NCBI GenBank assembly: GCA_017510245.1
Contig: JAFWNQ010000025.1
Coordinates: forward strand, 39,042 to 103,041
Length of the DNA stretch: 64,000 bases
Direction: 5' to 3'
DNA from: Clostridia bacterium
GTDB taxonomy: Bacteria; Bacillota; Clostridia; TANB77; CAG-508
Shown: positions 1-8,030 of the stretch, piece by piece
Numbering within the stretch: position 1 is the stretch's first letter
Layout: each line of letters opens with the position of its first letter
Notes under the pieces: generated by a model
What the model was told of the DNA's origin: nothing
Database searches by the model: none
What the model saw: the letters and a program-made list of their open reading frames with translations, nothing else
Program-made: the position numbers and the translations under genes

Positions 1-1146
1 TCAGAAGACAACACCGTGTTAGTAGCAATTGATGATGAAAATAGAGTACAAGCTGCATCGTATATAACAAAAGGACAAATTCCTTTTACTTATAATGATA
101 TAACAAAGTACTATAAAAAAGGTTCGGAATATGAGGAATGGGTAAGAAGCCAGTATGAATCTGAAGCAAGTTACAAAGATGCGATGCTAGATGCCTATGC
201 ATTGAAAATGAAAGCTTATGCATATGCAAAAAGTAAAATACTAGGAGAAAACCCACAATATAGCAGTTTGTCAGAATATTTACAGCATGAATTGGAAGAA
301 CCAGAAAATGGCTTTCATGAAAAGAGTAAGCTTCGTGATGATTTTAATAAATATATGTCTGAATATGTAGAAAATGAGGGAAAACAAGAACTATATGAGC
401 AGTTTTACTGGACGACTTCAGATGATATTGCTAGAGTTTTTGGAAAAGAAGTTCCAAAAGGTGGCGATATGGAAGAGTATGAACAAATTTTAACTAGTCA
501 GAATTTGGATAGATTAGAAGAGCCAAACTTTGTCATAACTCCATATTTTTCTGCTAATACAGGAAACTCTGTAGAGATTGATACATATATTACAAGTCCT
601 GACACAAGAAGTAGTGGATTGTCGAGAATTCTTGTATATGAAGGAATTAAAAAATATATAAAAGAGCATTTCAAAGATCCTAAGCAAAGAGAAATATTTT
701 TATGTTCTACATTACATAGAGAAAATATATCTTCTAAATATGTTTCAGAGTTTTTTGGTTTAAAAGATAATTTATTAGTTAATAGAAGATTTGGCAGAAC
801 TAGAGAAGTACATATAAAAAGAATATCAAGAGAAGAAGCAGAACAGTATTTATTAGATATGCAAGATAAATTAGCAGTATTATATGGATATAATCCTGAT
901 CATAAAAGAATTCCTGTTGAAAGGCAAATAGAAATACTTGAAGAACAAAAAGGATATGATATGGAAGAATGCCGAAGAATACAGAATATTACTTTTGCCA
1001 AAACTTTGAATGGAGAATTTAGCGGTGAAAATACTCATAGAGGTGAGTATATGAGAGAAAGAATAAGAGGCAAAATTCAAAAAGTATTTGCATTACAAAA
1101 ACGAATATCAAAGCTTAGAAGAGAAACAGAGAGAGAAGAAAGATAG
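1..1146 (+). CDS. GNAT-like acetyltransferase family protein, 5' end outside window
   Basis: The frame is open from base 1 (tca gaa gac aac acc gtg), so the gene starts left of the window; the first internal GTG at 16 need not be its start. At least 381 codons are present. An early strand-like stretch (VLVAIDDENRVQAASYI) and a later VEIDTYITSPDTRSSGLSR segment followed by a helix resemble the beta-strand and acyl-CoA pyrophosphate-loop region of GNAT enzymes, with a large charged helical insertion between them. The C-terminal third is very basic and acidic and probably helical (ends KLRRETEREER). Substrate unknown. The GNAT call rests on weak motif resemblance only. No signal peptide can be judged because the N-terminus is missing. 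Confidence 0.45.
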   Translation, partial: SEDNTVLVAIDDENRVQAASYITKGQIPFTYNDITKYYKKGSEYEEWVRSQYESEASYKDAMLDAYALKMKAYAYAKSKILGENPQYSSLSEYLQHELEEPENGFHEKSKLRDDFNKYMSEYVENEGKQELYEQFYWTTSDDIARVFGKEVPKGGDMEEYEQILTSQNLDRLEEPNFVITPYFSANTGNSVEIDTYITSPDTRSSGLSRILVYEGIKKYIKEHFKDPKQREIFLCSTLHRENISSKYVSEFFGLKDNLLVNRRFGRTREVHIKRISREEAEQYLLDMQDKLAVLYGYNPDHKRIPVERQIEILEEQKGYDMEECRRIQNITFAKTLNGEFSGENTHRGEYMRERIRGKIQKVFALQKRISKLRRETEREER

Positions 1147-1228
1147 GAAGAGCATTTACTAATTATATGATTTAATTAGAACATATAATGGTATAACATA
1201 AAAAATACTAAAAATTAACAACAGTATA

Positions 1229-1257
1229 TTGACATATTTATAAAAATAGTGTAATAT
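1229..1257 (+). promoter_or_regulatory. Promoter of antitoxin-like RNA, copy 1
   Basis: TTGACA (1229-1234), a 17-bp spacer, then TAATAT (1252-1257). Transcription would start near 1264, just before the 5' hairpin of the small RNA. The equivalent promoter in copy 2 has the same spacing and the same -10 box. Confidence 0.75.
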
Positions 1258-1284
1258 AATTATGAATAGAGAGTAATCTCGTTC

Positions 1285-1302
1285 AGATCAATAACTTTTT
1301 CA
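1285..1302 (+). repeat. Direct repeat DRa, small-RNA half, copy 1
   Basis: AGATCAATAACTT (1285-1297) recurs at 1392-1404. Over 18 nt (1285-1302 against 1392-1409) there are only two differences, both T to C, which become G.U pairs in an RNA duplex. The second half lies over the start codon and first codons of the minus-strand peptide. Confidence 0.75.
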
Positions 1303-1305
1303 GTG

Positions 1306-1313
1306 CACAAGAC
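1306..1313 (+). repeat. Direct repeat DRb, small-RNA half, copy 1
   Basis: CACAAGAC at 1306-1313, in the loop of the small hairpin, recurs at 1456-1463, where it specifies the first nucleotides of the minus-strand toxin mRNA (GUCUUGUG). It offers a second, separate pairing site between the two RNAs. Confidence 0.6.
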
Positions 1314-1318
1314 ACTAA

Positions 1319-1349
1319 AAAACCCGTTGAGTCGCATTCAACGGGTTTT
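1319..1349. terminator. Bidirectional terminator, module copy 1
   Basis: Stem AAAACCCGTTGA (1319-1330), loop GTCGCAT, stem TCAACGGGTTTT (1338-1349). T-runs on both strands let it end both the + strand RNA and the - strand peptide mRNA. Copy 2 has the same stem with a compensatory C-G to A-T change. Confidence 0.85.
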
Positions 1350-1356
1350 ATCTATT

Positions 1357-1410
1357 CTATAATTCTTTTAGTAATAAAAGAATTATGATCAAGATCAATA
1401 ACTTCTCCAT
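1357..1410 (-). CDS. 17-aa hydrophobic peptide, putative type I toxin
   Basis: The minus-strand ORF reads MEKLLILIIILLLLKEL. Eleven consecutive hydrophobic residues are flanked by Glu-Lys and Lys-Glu, so it probably inserts into or lies on the membrane. A strong ribosome site GAGGTGAT (1415-1422) sits 6 nt before the ATG. Upstream is a conserved minus promoter and a 5' stem-loop in the leader; downstream is a terminator shared with a convergent small RNA complementary to the start region. Size and composition recall Ibs toxins of enterobacteria; the gene layout recalls Fst/par. The sequence itself matches no family I can name. It is shorter than usual annotation cut-offs. Confidence 0.65.
   Translation of the reverse strand: MEKLLILIIILLLLKEL
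1392..1409 (+). repeat. Direct repeat DRa, toxin-mRNA half, copy 1
   Basis: This half covers codons 1-6 of the minus-strand toxin. Pairing with the small RNA here would block ribosome loading. Confidence 0.7.
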
Positions 1411-1428
1411 AGCTATCACCTCGATTCT

Positions 1429-1463
1429 GTCTTGATATTATGTACAGTGATTGTACACAAGAC
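1429..1463 (-). promoter_or_regulatory. 5' stem-loop of toxin mRNA leader, copy 1
   Basis: On the minus strand GTCTTG pairs with CAAGAC (outer 6 bp) and TGTACA with TGTACA (inner 6 bp, loop ATCAC), with a bulged TAATAT. It lies at or very near the predicted 5' end of the mRNA. Such 5' helices stabilise type I toxin mRNAs and limit their translation. The 5' arm is the DRb target of the small RNA. Confidence 0.6.
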
Positions 1464-1469
1464 TACCAT

Positions 1470-1498
1470 ATTTTAACATATAGCGAAAAATAAATCAA
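1470..1498 (-). promoter_or_regulatory. Promoter of toxin mRNA, copy 1
   Basis: On the minus strand TTGATT (1493-1498), a 17-bp spacer, TAAAAT (1470-1475). Start predicted near 1463. Copy 2 has TTGATT-N17-TAGAAT at the equivalent place. Confidence 0.6.
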
Positions 1499-1552
1499 TA
1501 CGAAATAACAAAATATACCAAAAATATTAATTGATAATCTATAAAAAAACTC

Positions 1553-1581
1553 TTGACAAATATTTTTTGTTGATAGATAAT
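1553..1581 (+). promoter_or_regulatory. Promoter of glgP
   Basis: TTGACA (1553-1558), 17-bp spacer, GATAAT (1576-1581), followed by a leader of about 50 nt and AAGGAGG at 1626-1632. The 1147-1637 gap is fully accounted for by the toxin-antitoxin-like module and this promoter, apart from a weak AT-only inverted repeat (CTAATTA/TAATTAG) near 1159. Confidence 0.75.
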
Positions 1582-1637
1582 ATAGTATGTAAAAAGATGA
1601 CAAAAGCTAAATTTCTAAAGAAACGAAGGAGGAAAAA

Positions 1638-4208
1638 ATGCCTTATTTATTTAATAAAATAACAGTTCGTCCTCAATTACCAAAGAGGATAGACAAGTTA
1701 TATGACATTTCATACAACCTATGGTGGTCATGGAATACAGATTTTTTGAGATTATTTAAAGAGCTAGATATAGATTTATGGGAAAAGTGTGGCAAAAATC
1801 CAGTAAAATTTTTAAGAATGGTATCACAGGATGTACTAGAAAACGCTACTCAAGACCAAGATTTTTTAAAGAAATATGATAAGATTGCTAAAGACTTTGA
1901 AGATTATATGAATGCTAAACATACATGGTTTTCTAAGAACTATCCTAGCAATACAAAAGATTTAATTGCATATTTTTCAGCAGAGTATGGCCTTGATGAG
2001 ACTATGCCTATTTATTCTGGTGGACTTGGAATACTATCTGGAGATCATTTGAAATCTGCAAGCGATATGGGAATTCCACTAGTTGGTGTGGGACTCCTTT
2101 ATAAGCATGGGTATTTTCATCAATTAATAAATGGAAATGGAGACCAAGAGGATATCTATAAAGACATTGAGATTAAAGAATTACCTATAAAACCAGTAAA
2201 AAATGTTAATGGAAAAGACTTATTAATCTCTATAAGAATCTTAAGAAAAAAAGTGTATTTGAAAGTATGGAGAGTTAATGTTGGAAGAGTTAATCTTTAC
2301 TTGATGGATTCGGATATTGAAGAAAATGATGAAGAATATAGAGATATTACAACGAGGCTTTATGGTGGAGACCATGAAATGAGAATTAAGCAAGAAATAG
2401 TTTTAGGAATGGCAGGAGTAAACTTATTACAAATGCTTGGATTAAAACCTACAATATACCACATGAATGAAGGGCATTCTTCTTTCTTGACATTAGAACT
2501 AATTCAAAGAGTAATGATTGATAAAGAGGTTTCTTTTGAAATAGCAAGAGAAATTGTATCATCCAAAACAGTATTTACAACACATACACCAGTTCCAGCA
2601 GGAAATGATATATTTGGAGTAGATTTAATTGATAAATATTTTAAAGGCTATTGGGAAAAACTTGGAATAACTAGAGAAGAATTTGTAAAATTAGGAATGA
2701 AACCTGATGATGATGAAACTAAAGGATTTAACATGGCTATTCTTGCACTAAAGATTGCTGGAAAGAAGAACGGAGTTAGTAAACTTCATGGTGCAGTCTC
2801 AAGAGAATTGTTTGGAGAAGTTTGGTCTAATATTCCTTCTAATGAATCACCTATAGATTATGTTACTAATGGAGTACATACTTGTACATGGCTTGCACCA
2901 ACCACTAAAACACTATATAATAAGTATTTAAGACCATATTGGCAAGATAATATGCAAGATGATCTTGTTTGGGAAGACATAAATAAAATTCCTGATGAAG
3001 AACTTTGGAATGAACATAAATCAAGGAAAGAAAAACTAATAAAACTTGTAAAACAGTCTACAACTGAAAGACTAAGAAGATATAATTACTCTTATGACGA
3101 AATAGAGAGTATCACAGAAAATTTAGACCCTAATGTTTTAACAATTGGATTTGCTAGAAGATTTGCAACATATAAAAGAGCTACTCTTATATTTAGAGAT
3201 TTAGAGAGAATAACAAAAATATTTAATGAAAAGAATATGCCTATACAAATTATTTTTGCTGGAAAAGCTCATCCAATTGATCAAGAAGGACAGGGACTAA
3301 TCAGATATATTCATGAGTTGTCACTAAAGCCACAATTTAAAGGAAAGCTATTTATCCTTGAGAATTATAATATGGGAATGTCAAGATATTTAGTTTCAGG
3401 TGTTGATGTTTGGCTTAATAATCCTAGAAGACCTATGGAAGCTTCAGGAACTAGCGGTCAAAAAGCTGCTGCAAATGGAGTTATTAACTTTAGTATTTTA
3501 GATGGTTGGTGGGCAGAAGCTTATAACCAGAAAAATGGTTGGAAAATTGGAACAAATGCAGAATACCAAAGCTATGATGAGCAGGATGAATCGGATGCTG
3601 CAAGTATGTATGAAACATTAGAAGAAAAGATTATACCTATGTATTATGCTAAAAATGATAAAGGTTTTTCAGAACAGTGGGTTAGAATAATGAAAAATTG
3701 TATTATGACTAATGCTGGTAAGTATAGTACTGCTAGAATGCTTGAAGATTATGTGTCTAAGATGTATATTCCTTTATGTGACATAAATAAAAAGTATTAT
3801 AGAGATCTTAATAATGTTTTAGAATTTAATGAATGGAAAAATGGATTTAAGAGAAACTTTTCAAAGATTGAAATCAAACAGAGCGAAACAAACTTTAATG
3901 ATATAACTGTTGATGCTGGAAACAATATTGAAGTTGAATGTGAAATTAAACTACCAAACAGCTTAATTAGTATAGAGAATATTGAAGTACAAGTATTCTA
4001 TGGTAAAATATCAGATACAGGTGTTGTGGATGATATTAGCATTGATACTATGAAATACGATGGTGAAGATGAAGGAATACATAGTTTTTCAGCAAAGATT
4101 GCATTAAAAACTGGTGGAGATTATGGCTATACGTTTAGAGTTATACCAAAGAATAATATGATAATTAATCCAATGGATTTAAATCTAATTAAATGGGTAA
4201 CTGATTAA
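1638..4208 (+). CDS. glgP: Alpha-glucan (glycogen) phosphorylase
   Basis: Phosphorolyses alpha-1,4-glucans to glucose-1-phosphate in the cytoplasm (GT35, PLP-dependent). The N-terminus (LYDISYNLWWSWN) is the DUF3417-type start of the short, roughly 850-aa phosphorylase subfamily. FSAEYGLDETMPIYSGGLG and the late EASGTSGQKAAANG stretch with its PLP-binding lysine, followed by SILDGWW, are family signatures. Length 856 aa fits. The start is fixed by AAGGAGG 5 nt upstream of the ATG. It has its own promoter. No other glycogen genes are adjacent, so it probably serves storage glucan or maltodextrin turnover alone here. Confidence 0.95.
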   Translation: MPYLFNKITVRPQLPKRIDKLYDISYNLWWSWNTDFLRLFKELDIDLWEKCGKNPVKFLRMVSQDVLENATQDQDFLKKYDKIAKDFEDYMNAKHTWFSKNYPSNTKDLIAYFSAEYGLDETMPIYSGGLGILSGDHLKSASDMGIPLVGVGLLYKHGYFHQLINGNGDQEDIYKDIEIKELPIKPVKNVNGKDLLISIRILRKKVYLKVWRVNVGRVNLYLMDSDIEENDEEYRDITTRLYGGDHEMRIKQEIVLGMAGVNLLQMLGLKPTIYHMNEGHSSFLTLELIQRVMIDKEVSFEIAREIVSSKTVFTTHTPVPAGNDIFGVDLIDKYFKGYWEKLGITREEFVKLGMKPDDDETKGFNMAILALKIAGKKNGVSKLHGAVSRELFGEVWSNIPSNESPIDYVTNGVHTCTWLAPTTKTLYNKYLRPYWQDNMQDDLVWEDINKIPDEELWNEHKSRKEKLIKLVKQSTTERLRRYNYSYDEIESITENLDPNVLTIGFARRFATYKRATLIFRDLERITKIFNEKNMPIQIIFAGKAHPIDQEGQGLIRYIHELSLKPQFKGKLFILENYNMGMSRYLVSGVDVWLNNPRRPMEASGTSGQKAAANGVINFSILDGWWAEAYNQKNGWKIGTNAEYQSYDEQDESDAASMYETLEEKIIPMYYAKNDKGFSEQWVRIMKNCIMTNAGKYSTARMLEDYVSKMYIPLCDINKKYYRDLNNVLEFNEWKNGFKRNFSKIEIKQSETNFNDITVDAGNNIEVECEIKLPNSLISIENIEVQVFYGKISDTGVVDDISIDTMKYDGEDEGIHSFSAKIALKTGGDYGYTFRVIPKNNMIINPMDLNLIKWVTD

Positions 4209-4268
4209 AATATAAAGTGTGTAATAATGGACAATCCTCGATAATAACATTTACTGGAGGATTTGTTC

Positions 4269-5027
4269 ATGAGAGATACAAGAATAAAAAGAAATAATAT
4301 ATTAAGAATTGTAACAATTATAATGTTTTTTATAATTGTTACAATTTTTTCTAATTCATTTGGAATGCAAAATTACTATAAAGTTGATTTTCAAACTGCG
4401 ATTGTAACTGCGACAACATTAAATGTTAGAAGCGGGCCTGGTACTGGATATAGAGTTGTAGCAACAGTAAAAAAAGGAGAATATATAAGAGTTTTTGCTG
4501 GTGTTGGAAATTGGTATGTAGTTCAAGTTGAGGGAGATTATGTTGGAGTAGTAAGCAAGCAATATGTAAAACCTATAACACCTGGAGCTGGTTCAAGCTC
4601 AAATACGAGTGTTGGAACAACGAATACTATAGCATCTTCAGATTTAAGTTCAGATGAAATAGAAGTATTTAATTTAATTAATAAACAAAGAATTAATAAT
4701 GACTTACAAGCTTTAAAAATAGATAATGAAGTTCAAAGAGTTGCAAGAATAAAAGCTCAGGACATGGTAAGTAATAATTATTTTTCTCACAATTCACCAA
4801 CATATGGTTCACCATTTGATATGCTAAATAGTTTTAAAATATCATATAAAACAGCAGGAGAAAACATTGCTGGAAATTCAAATAATAGTGCTGCTGTAAA
4901 TGCATGGATGAATTCAACTGGACATAAAGCTAATATTCTAAACGGCAATTTTAATTACACTGGAATAGGAGTAGTAAATGGCTCGCAATATGGAAAAATA
5001 TATGTACAAATGTTTATTGGTAAATGA
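4269..5027 (+). CDS. Secreted SH3b-CAP (SCP/PR1) domain protein
   Basis: 252 aa. An N-terminal hydrophobic segment (about residues 10-33) is a signal peptide or anchor. A bacterial SH3 domain follows (ATTLNVRSGPGTGYRVVATV to about residue 100), then a Gly/Ser/Thr linker, then a CAP domain (FNLINKQRINNDLQALKID; FSHNSPTYGSPFDML; AGENIAGN; NSTGHKANIL) resembling YkwD. It probably acts outside the cell on or near peptidoglycan; the enzymatic role of bacterial CAP domains is unsettled. The ATG at 4269 is chosen because GGAGG (4256-4260) lies 8 nt upstream; an in-frame TTG at 4263 is too close to it. Confidence 0.85.
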   Translation: MRDTRIKRNNILRIVTIIMFFIIVTIFSNSFGMQNYYKVDFQTAIVTATTLNVRSGPGTGYRVVATVKKGEYIRVFAGVGNWYVVQVEGDYVGVVSKQYVKPITPGAGSSSNTSVGTTNTIASSDLSSDEIEVFNLINKQRINNDLQALKIDNEVQRVARIKAQDMVSNNYFSHNSPTYGSPFDMLNSFKISYKTAGENIAGNSNNSAAVNAWMNSTGHKANILNGNFNYTGIGVVNGSQYGKIYVQMFIGK

Positions 5028-5049
5028 TTTAAATGAGGCAAATGAAACA

Positions 5050-5078
5050 TTGACCGAGGTGCTTTTATGTGATATTAT
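5050..5078 (+). promoter_or_regulatory. Promoter of recG
   Basis: TTGACC (5050-5055), 17-bp spacer, TATTAT (5073-5078), about 30 nt before the recG start. Confidence 0.6.
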
Positions 5079-5108
5079 TCATATATAATAAGAAGAAGGA
5101 TTTATAAG

Positions 5109-7169
5109 ATGACAGATTTAAAAAAAGATGTTAAATATGTTAAAGGAGTTGGACCATCTAGGGTGAAAAGTCTTAATAAACTTGGAATATATACATTAGG
5201 AGATTTAGTTACTTATTTTCCAAGGGACTATGAAGACAGAAGTCAAATTAAAAAGATTGCTGAAGTACAAGATGGTGAAAAGGTTACGATTGAGGCAAGA
5301 GCAATTGCTAGTGTAAGTACTAGGATGCTTGGAAGATATAAAAGTATTGAGAAGTTGATGGTAACTGATGAATCAGATAACTGTACTATCACATGGTTTA
5401 ATCAAACATACATATCAAAGCAAATTAAAAGAGGAAACACATATAGATTTTTTGGTAAAGTAAATGTGAAAATGGGCTTAAAAGAGATGATGTCTCCTGT
5501 TTTTGATGAAATAGGAAAATCAAATAATACAGGAAAGATAATTCCAGCGTATCCACTTATTTATGAAATAAAGCCTAGTACAATGAGAAGAATAATACAA
5601 AATGGATTGGAGTTAGTAAATGACATAAATGAAATTATTCCTGATTATTTGGTCAAGAAATATAATTTAATGGATTACAATAAAGCAATTCATCAAATTC
5701 ATTTTCCAGATAATTTCACAGAATTTAAAAAAGCAAGAAGAAGATTAGTTTTTGATGAACTTCTAGCTATGCAGTTGGGATTACTTAAGTTAAAGGGTGA
5801 AAATAGAAAAGAAGTCAAAGGAATAAAATATGATATAGATGTTAGTATGTCTGATGTAATAAATGACTTACCTTTCAAATTAACAAAAGCTCAATTAAGA
5901 GTTTTAGAAGAGATAAACGAAGATATGGAATCTGATAAGCCAATGAATAGACTTTTACAAGGTGACGTGGGATCAGGAAAAACAATAGTTGCATTAATTT
6001 CAGCGTATAAAGCTGTTAAAAGCGGATATCAAGCTGTAATAATGGCTCCAACAATGATTTTAGCAAATCAACACTTAGAAAATTGTATAAGAACTCTTGG
6101 AAAATATGGGATAAAATGTGAAGGCTTAGTTGGAGGAATGACTGCAAAGCAAAAAAGATTAGCACTAGAAAGGATTGAATCAGGAGAAGCGGATATAATA
6201 ATTGGAACTCATGCTATTCTGGAAGAAAATGTAGTATTTAAAAAACTAGGATTGGTTGTTACAGATGAACAACACAGATTTGGGGTAAAGCAAAGAAGTA
6301 CAATAGTTGGTAAAGGAGAAAACCCAGATGTACTTGTAATGTCTGCAACACCTATACCAAGGACATTAGCATTGATTCTTTACGGAGATTTGGATATTTC
6401 CATTATAGATGAATTACCTCCAAATAGAAAGAAAATAGAAACTGTTGCAGTATCTAAAAAAATGGAATCAAGAGTTAATAATTTTATTAAAGAACAAATA
6501 GATGCAGGAAGACAAGCTTATGTAGTTTGCCCGCTTGTTGAAGAGACTGAGAATCTAGATAATGCAAATCTAATATCCGCAACTGATTTGGCTAAAAAAT
6601 ATAAAGATGGTGAGTTTAAGAATTATAAAGTTGAATGTTTACATGGTAAAATGAGACCTAAGGAAAAAGATGAAATAATGCAAAGATTTAAAGAAGGACA
6701 AATAGATATATTGGTTTCAACAACTGTAATAGAGGTCGGAGTTGATGTTCCAAATGCAAGTCTAATGGTGATTGAAAATGCCGAAAGATTTGGATTGGCA
6801 CAACTACATCAATTGAGAGGTAGAGTTGGAAGAGGAGAGTATAAATCATATTGTGTATTAAAGTATACAGGAAATAGCCAAAATACACGAGAAAGAATGG
6901 AAACAATGGTAAAAACAGATAACGGTATGATTGTTGCTGAAAAAGACCTTGAACTTAGAGGTTCGGGAGATTTTTTTGGAACTGCTCAACATGGTTTACC
7001 AGAATTCAAAATTGCAAACTTATTTACAGATGTTGAACAATTAAAAGAAGTTCAAGCTTTAGCATTAGAAATAACTGATAAAGATCCAGACTTAAGTACT
7101 TCAGAAAATTCAAGATTAAATAAACTTGTAAAGGAAAAATTTACAGCAAAAGAAGAAATAACAATATAA
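5109..7169 (+). CDS. recG: ATP-dependent DNA helicase RecG
   Basis: Branch-migration helicase that remodels stalled forks and Holliday-like junctions. The N-terminal wedge/OB domain (about residues 1-230) starts with a helix-hairpin-helix-like KGVGPSRVKSLNKLGI. The helicase core shows Walker A GDVGSGKT, motif II DEQHRFG, motif III SATPIPRTLAL and motif VI QLRGRVGRG. The C-terminal RecG segment (ELRGSGDFFGTAQHGLPEFK) is present. 686 aa is a normal length. The gene has its own promoter; a small hairpin separates it from rpiA. Confidence 0.97.
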   Translation: MTDLKKDVKYVKGVGPSRVKSLNKLGIYTLGDLVTYFPRDYEDRSQIKKIAEVQDGEKVTIEARAIASVSTRMLGRYKSIEKLMVTDESDNCTITWFNQTYISKQIKRGNTYRFFGKVNVKMGLKEMMSPVFDEIGKSNNTGKIIPAYPLIYEIKPSTMRRIIQNGLELVNDINEIIPDYLVKKYNLMDYNKAIHQIHFPDNFTEFKKARRRLVFDELLAMQLGLLKLKGENRKEVKGIKYDIDVSMSDVINDLPFKLTKAQLRVLEEINEDMESDKPMNRLLQGDVGSGKTIVALISAYKAVKSGYQAVIMAPTMILANQHLENCIRTLGKYGIKCEGLVGGMTAKQKRLALERIESGEADIIIGTHAILEENVVFKKLGLVVTDEQHRFGVKQRSTIVGKGENPDVLVMSATPIPRTLALILYGDLDISIIDELPPNRKKIETVAVSKKMESRVNNFIKEQIDAGRQAYVVCPLVEETENLDNANLISATDLAKKYKDGEFKNYKVECLHGKMRPKEKDEIMQRFKEGQIDILVSTTVIEVGVDVPNASLMVIENAERFGLAQLHQLRGRVGRGEYKSYCVLKYTGNSQNTRERMETMVKTDNGMIVAEKDLELRGSGDFFGTAQHGLPEFKIANLFTDVEQLKEVQALALEITDKDPDLSTSENSRLNKLVKEKFTAKEEITI

Positions 7170-7180
7170 AAAATAGTATA

Positions 7181-7213
7181 CTGTGAAGAAATGGAAAGTC
7201 CATAATTGCACAG
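7181..7213 (+). other. Two-tier hairpin between recG and rpiA
   Basis: CTGTG-aagaa-ATGGA-aag-TCCAT-aattg-CACAG: two 5-bp stems separated by a symmetric 5x5 internal loop, just upstream of the rpiA ribosome site (gaggtg). There is no T-run, so it is not a classical terminator. It could tune rpiA expression or be a processing site. Confidence 0.4.
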
Positions 7214-7230
7214 GGAAAATGAGGTGAAAA

Positions 7231-7878
7231 ATGGATATAGATAAAATAGATAATAAAGAAGAAAAGCTCTTACTAGCTAGGAAGATAGCAGAAAAGGTTG
7301 TGGATGGACAAGTAATAGGATTTGGCTCGGGATCTACATCTTACCTTGCTACTATTGAAATCGGAAAAACTATAAAGGAAAAAAATATTAGAATTAAAGC
7401 TATTCCAACATCAAACGAAATTGAAGATTTATGTAAAGAATGTGGAATAGAATTAGGAAGTTTAGTTGAAGATGAAATTGATTGGTCTTTTGATGGAGCG
7501 GATGAAGTTGATGGAAAAAACAATATGATAAAAGGCATGGGAAGAGCAATGTTTAGAGAAAAACTAAATATTTTGAACTCACCAATTACGTATATTCTTG
7601 TTGATAATACAAAGTTTGTGAATAGCTTAGGAGAGAAGCATCCTGTTCCAATAGAAGTATTTCCATCTGCAATTAAATATGTGGCAAATGAGTTAACTAA
7701 AATTGGAGCTACAGAAACAATTTTTAGGGGAATGACAGATAATAATAATGCGATTTTGGATACTAGATTTGAAAAAATAGATGAAGAACTTGAAAAGAAG
7801 ATAAAATCAATAACAGGTGTTATAGAATCTGGTTTATTCATGAACAATAATATTAAAGTATTAAGAATTGATGAATAA
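7231..7878 (+). CDS. rpiA: Ribose-5-phosphate isomerase A
   Basis: Interconverts ribose-5-phosphate and ribulose-5-phosphate in the pentose phosphate pathway. RpiA signatures are present: GFGSGSTS near residue 31, IPTSNEIEDL, FDGADEVDG and the catalytic-loop KGMGRAMFREK, followed by DNTKFVNSLGEKHPVPIEVFP. The K-G-M-G-R form of the loop differs a little from the more usual KGGGGAL. 215 aa is close to normal. Starts at an ATG with gaggtg upstream. Probably read through from recG. Confidence 0.94.
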   Translation: MDIDKIDNKEEKLLLARKIAEKVVDGQVIGFGSGSTSYLATIEIGKTIKEKNIRIKAIPTSNEIEDLCKECGIELGSLVEDEIDWSFDGADEVDGKNNMIKGMGRAMFREKLNILNSPITYILVDNTKFVNSLGEKHPVPIEVFPSAIKYVANELTKIGATETIFRGMTDNNNAILDTRFEKIDEELEKKIKSITGVIESGLFMNNNIKVLRIDE

Positions 7879-7902
7879 AATACTAAATTTTAACAAAAAC
7901 TG

Positions 7903-7931
7903 TAGACATACAAAACAAAATAGTGTAATAT
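7903..7931 (+). promoter_or_regulatory. Promoter of antitoxin-like RNA, copy 2
   Basis: TAGACA (7903-7908), 17-bp spacer, TAATAT (7926-7931). It aligns base for base in spacing with copy 1. Confidence 0.7.
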
Positions 7932-7960
7932 ATAATTGAATGGAGAAGCATATCTCATTC

Positions 7961-7977
7961 AAACTAGAAGTTTTCCA
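7961..7977 (+). repeat. Direct repeat DRa, small-RNA half, copy 2
   Basis: AAACTAGAAG then TTTTCCA recurs at 8066-8083 with one inserted C (8076). This gives 17 bp of potential pairing with one bulge across the start codon of the opposite-strand peptide. Confidence 0.75.
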
Positions 7978-7993
7978 GTGCATAAGGCACTAA

Positions 7994-8024
7994 AAAAACC
8001 GTTGAATCTGACTCAACGGTTTTT
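7994..8024. terminator. Bidirectional terminator, module copy 2
   Basis: Stem AAAAACCGTTGA (7994-8005), loop ATCTGAC, stem TCAACGGTTTTT (8013-8024), with A/T runs on both sides. Convergent transcripts would share it. Confidence 0.85.
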
Positions 8025-8030
8025 CTATGT

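Larger units (their letters stand above)
1264..1349 (+). ncRNA. Antitoxin-like small RNA, copy 1 (type I toxin-antitoxin architecture)
   Basis: A predicted RNA of about 86 nt with no ORF. It has a 5' hairpin (GAAT-A-GAGA, GTAA loop, TCTC-GTTC; 1264-1284), a single-stranded stretch (1285-1301), a small hairpin AGTG-CACAAGA-CACT (1302-1316), then the terminator hairpin (1319-1349). The single-stranded stretch can pair over about 18 nt, with two G.U pairs, with the start-codon region of the opposite-strand peptide mRNA. The small-hairpin loop matches that mRNA's 5' end. The layout matches the RNAII antitoxin of Fst/par-type loci. Copy 2 (7938-8024) keeps the same structure with compensatory changes. 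Expression is inferred, not shown. Confidence 0.7.
7938..8024 (+). ncRNA. Antitoxin-like small RNA, copy 2
   Basis: Paralogue of the RNA at 1264-1349. 5' hairpin GAAT-G-GAGA/TCTC-ATTC (7938-7960, loop AGCATA), unpaired stretch with DRa (7961-7977), small hairpin AGTGC-ATAAG-GCACT (7977-7991), terminator (7994-8024). Stem bases differ from copy 1 in compensatory fashion, which supports selection on RNA structure. The DRa sequence differs completely from copy 1 but still matches its own cis target at 8066-8083, so pairing specificity is locus-specific. Confidence 0.68.

Noticed and set aside
1319..1349. Terminator of the left-edge gene only
   Set aside because: A promoter and a structured RNA lie between that gene and the hairpin, and the same set recurs at 7.9-8.2 kb, so it belongs to the RNA module.
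1264..1463. CRISPR-like repeats or tracrRNA for the short direct repeats
   Set aside because: There are only two unequal repeat pairs per locus, no spacer array and no cas genes; antisense pairing with a convergent mRNA explains them fully.
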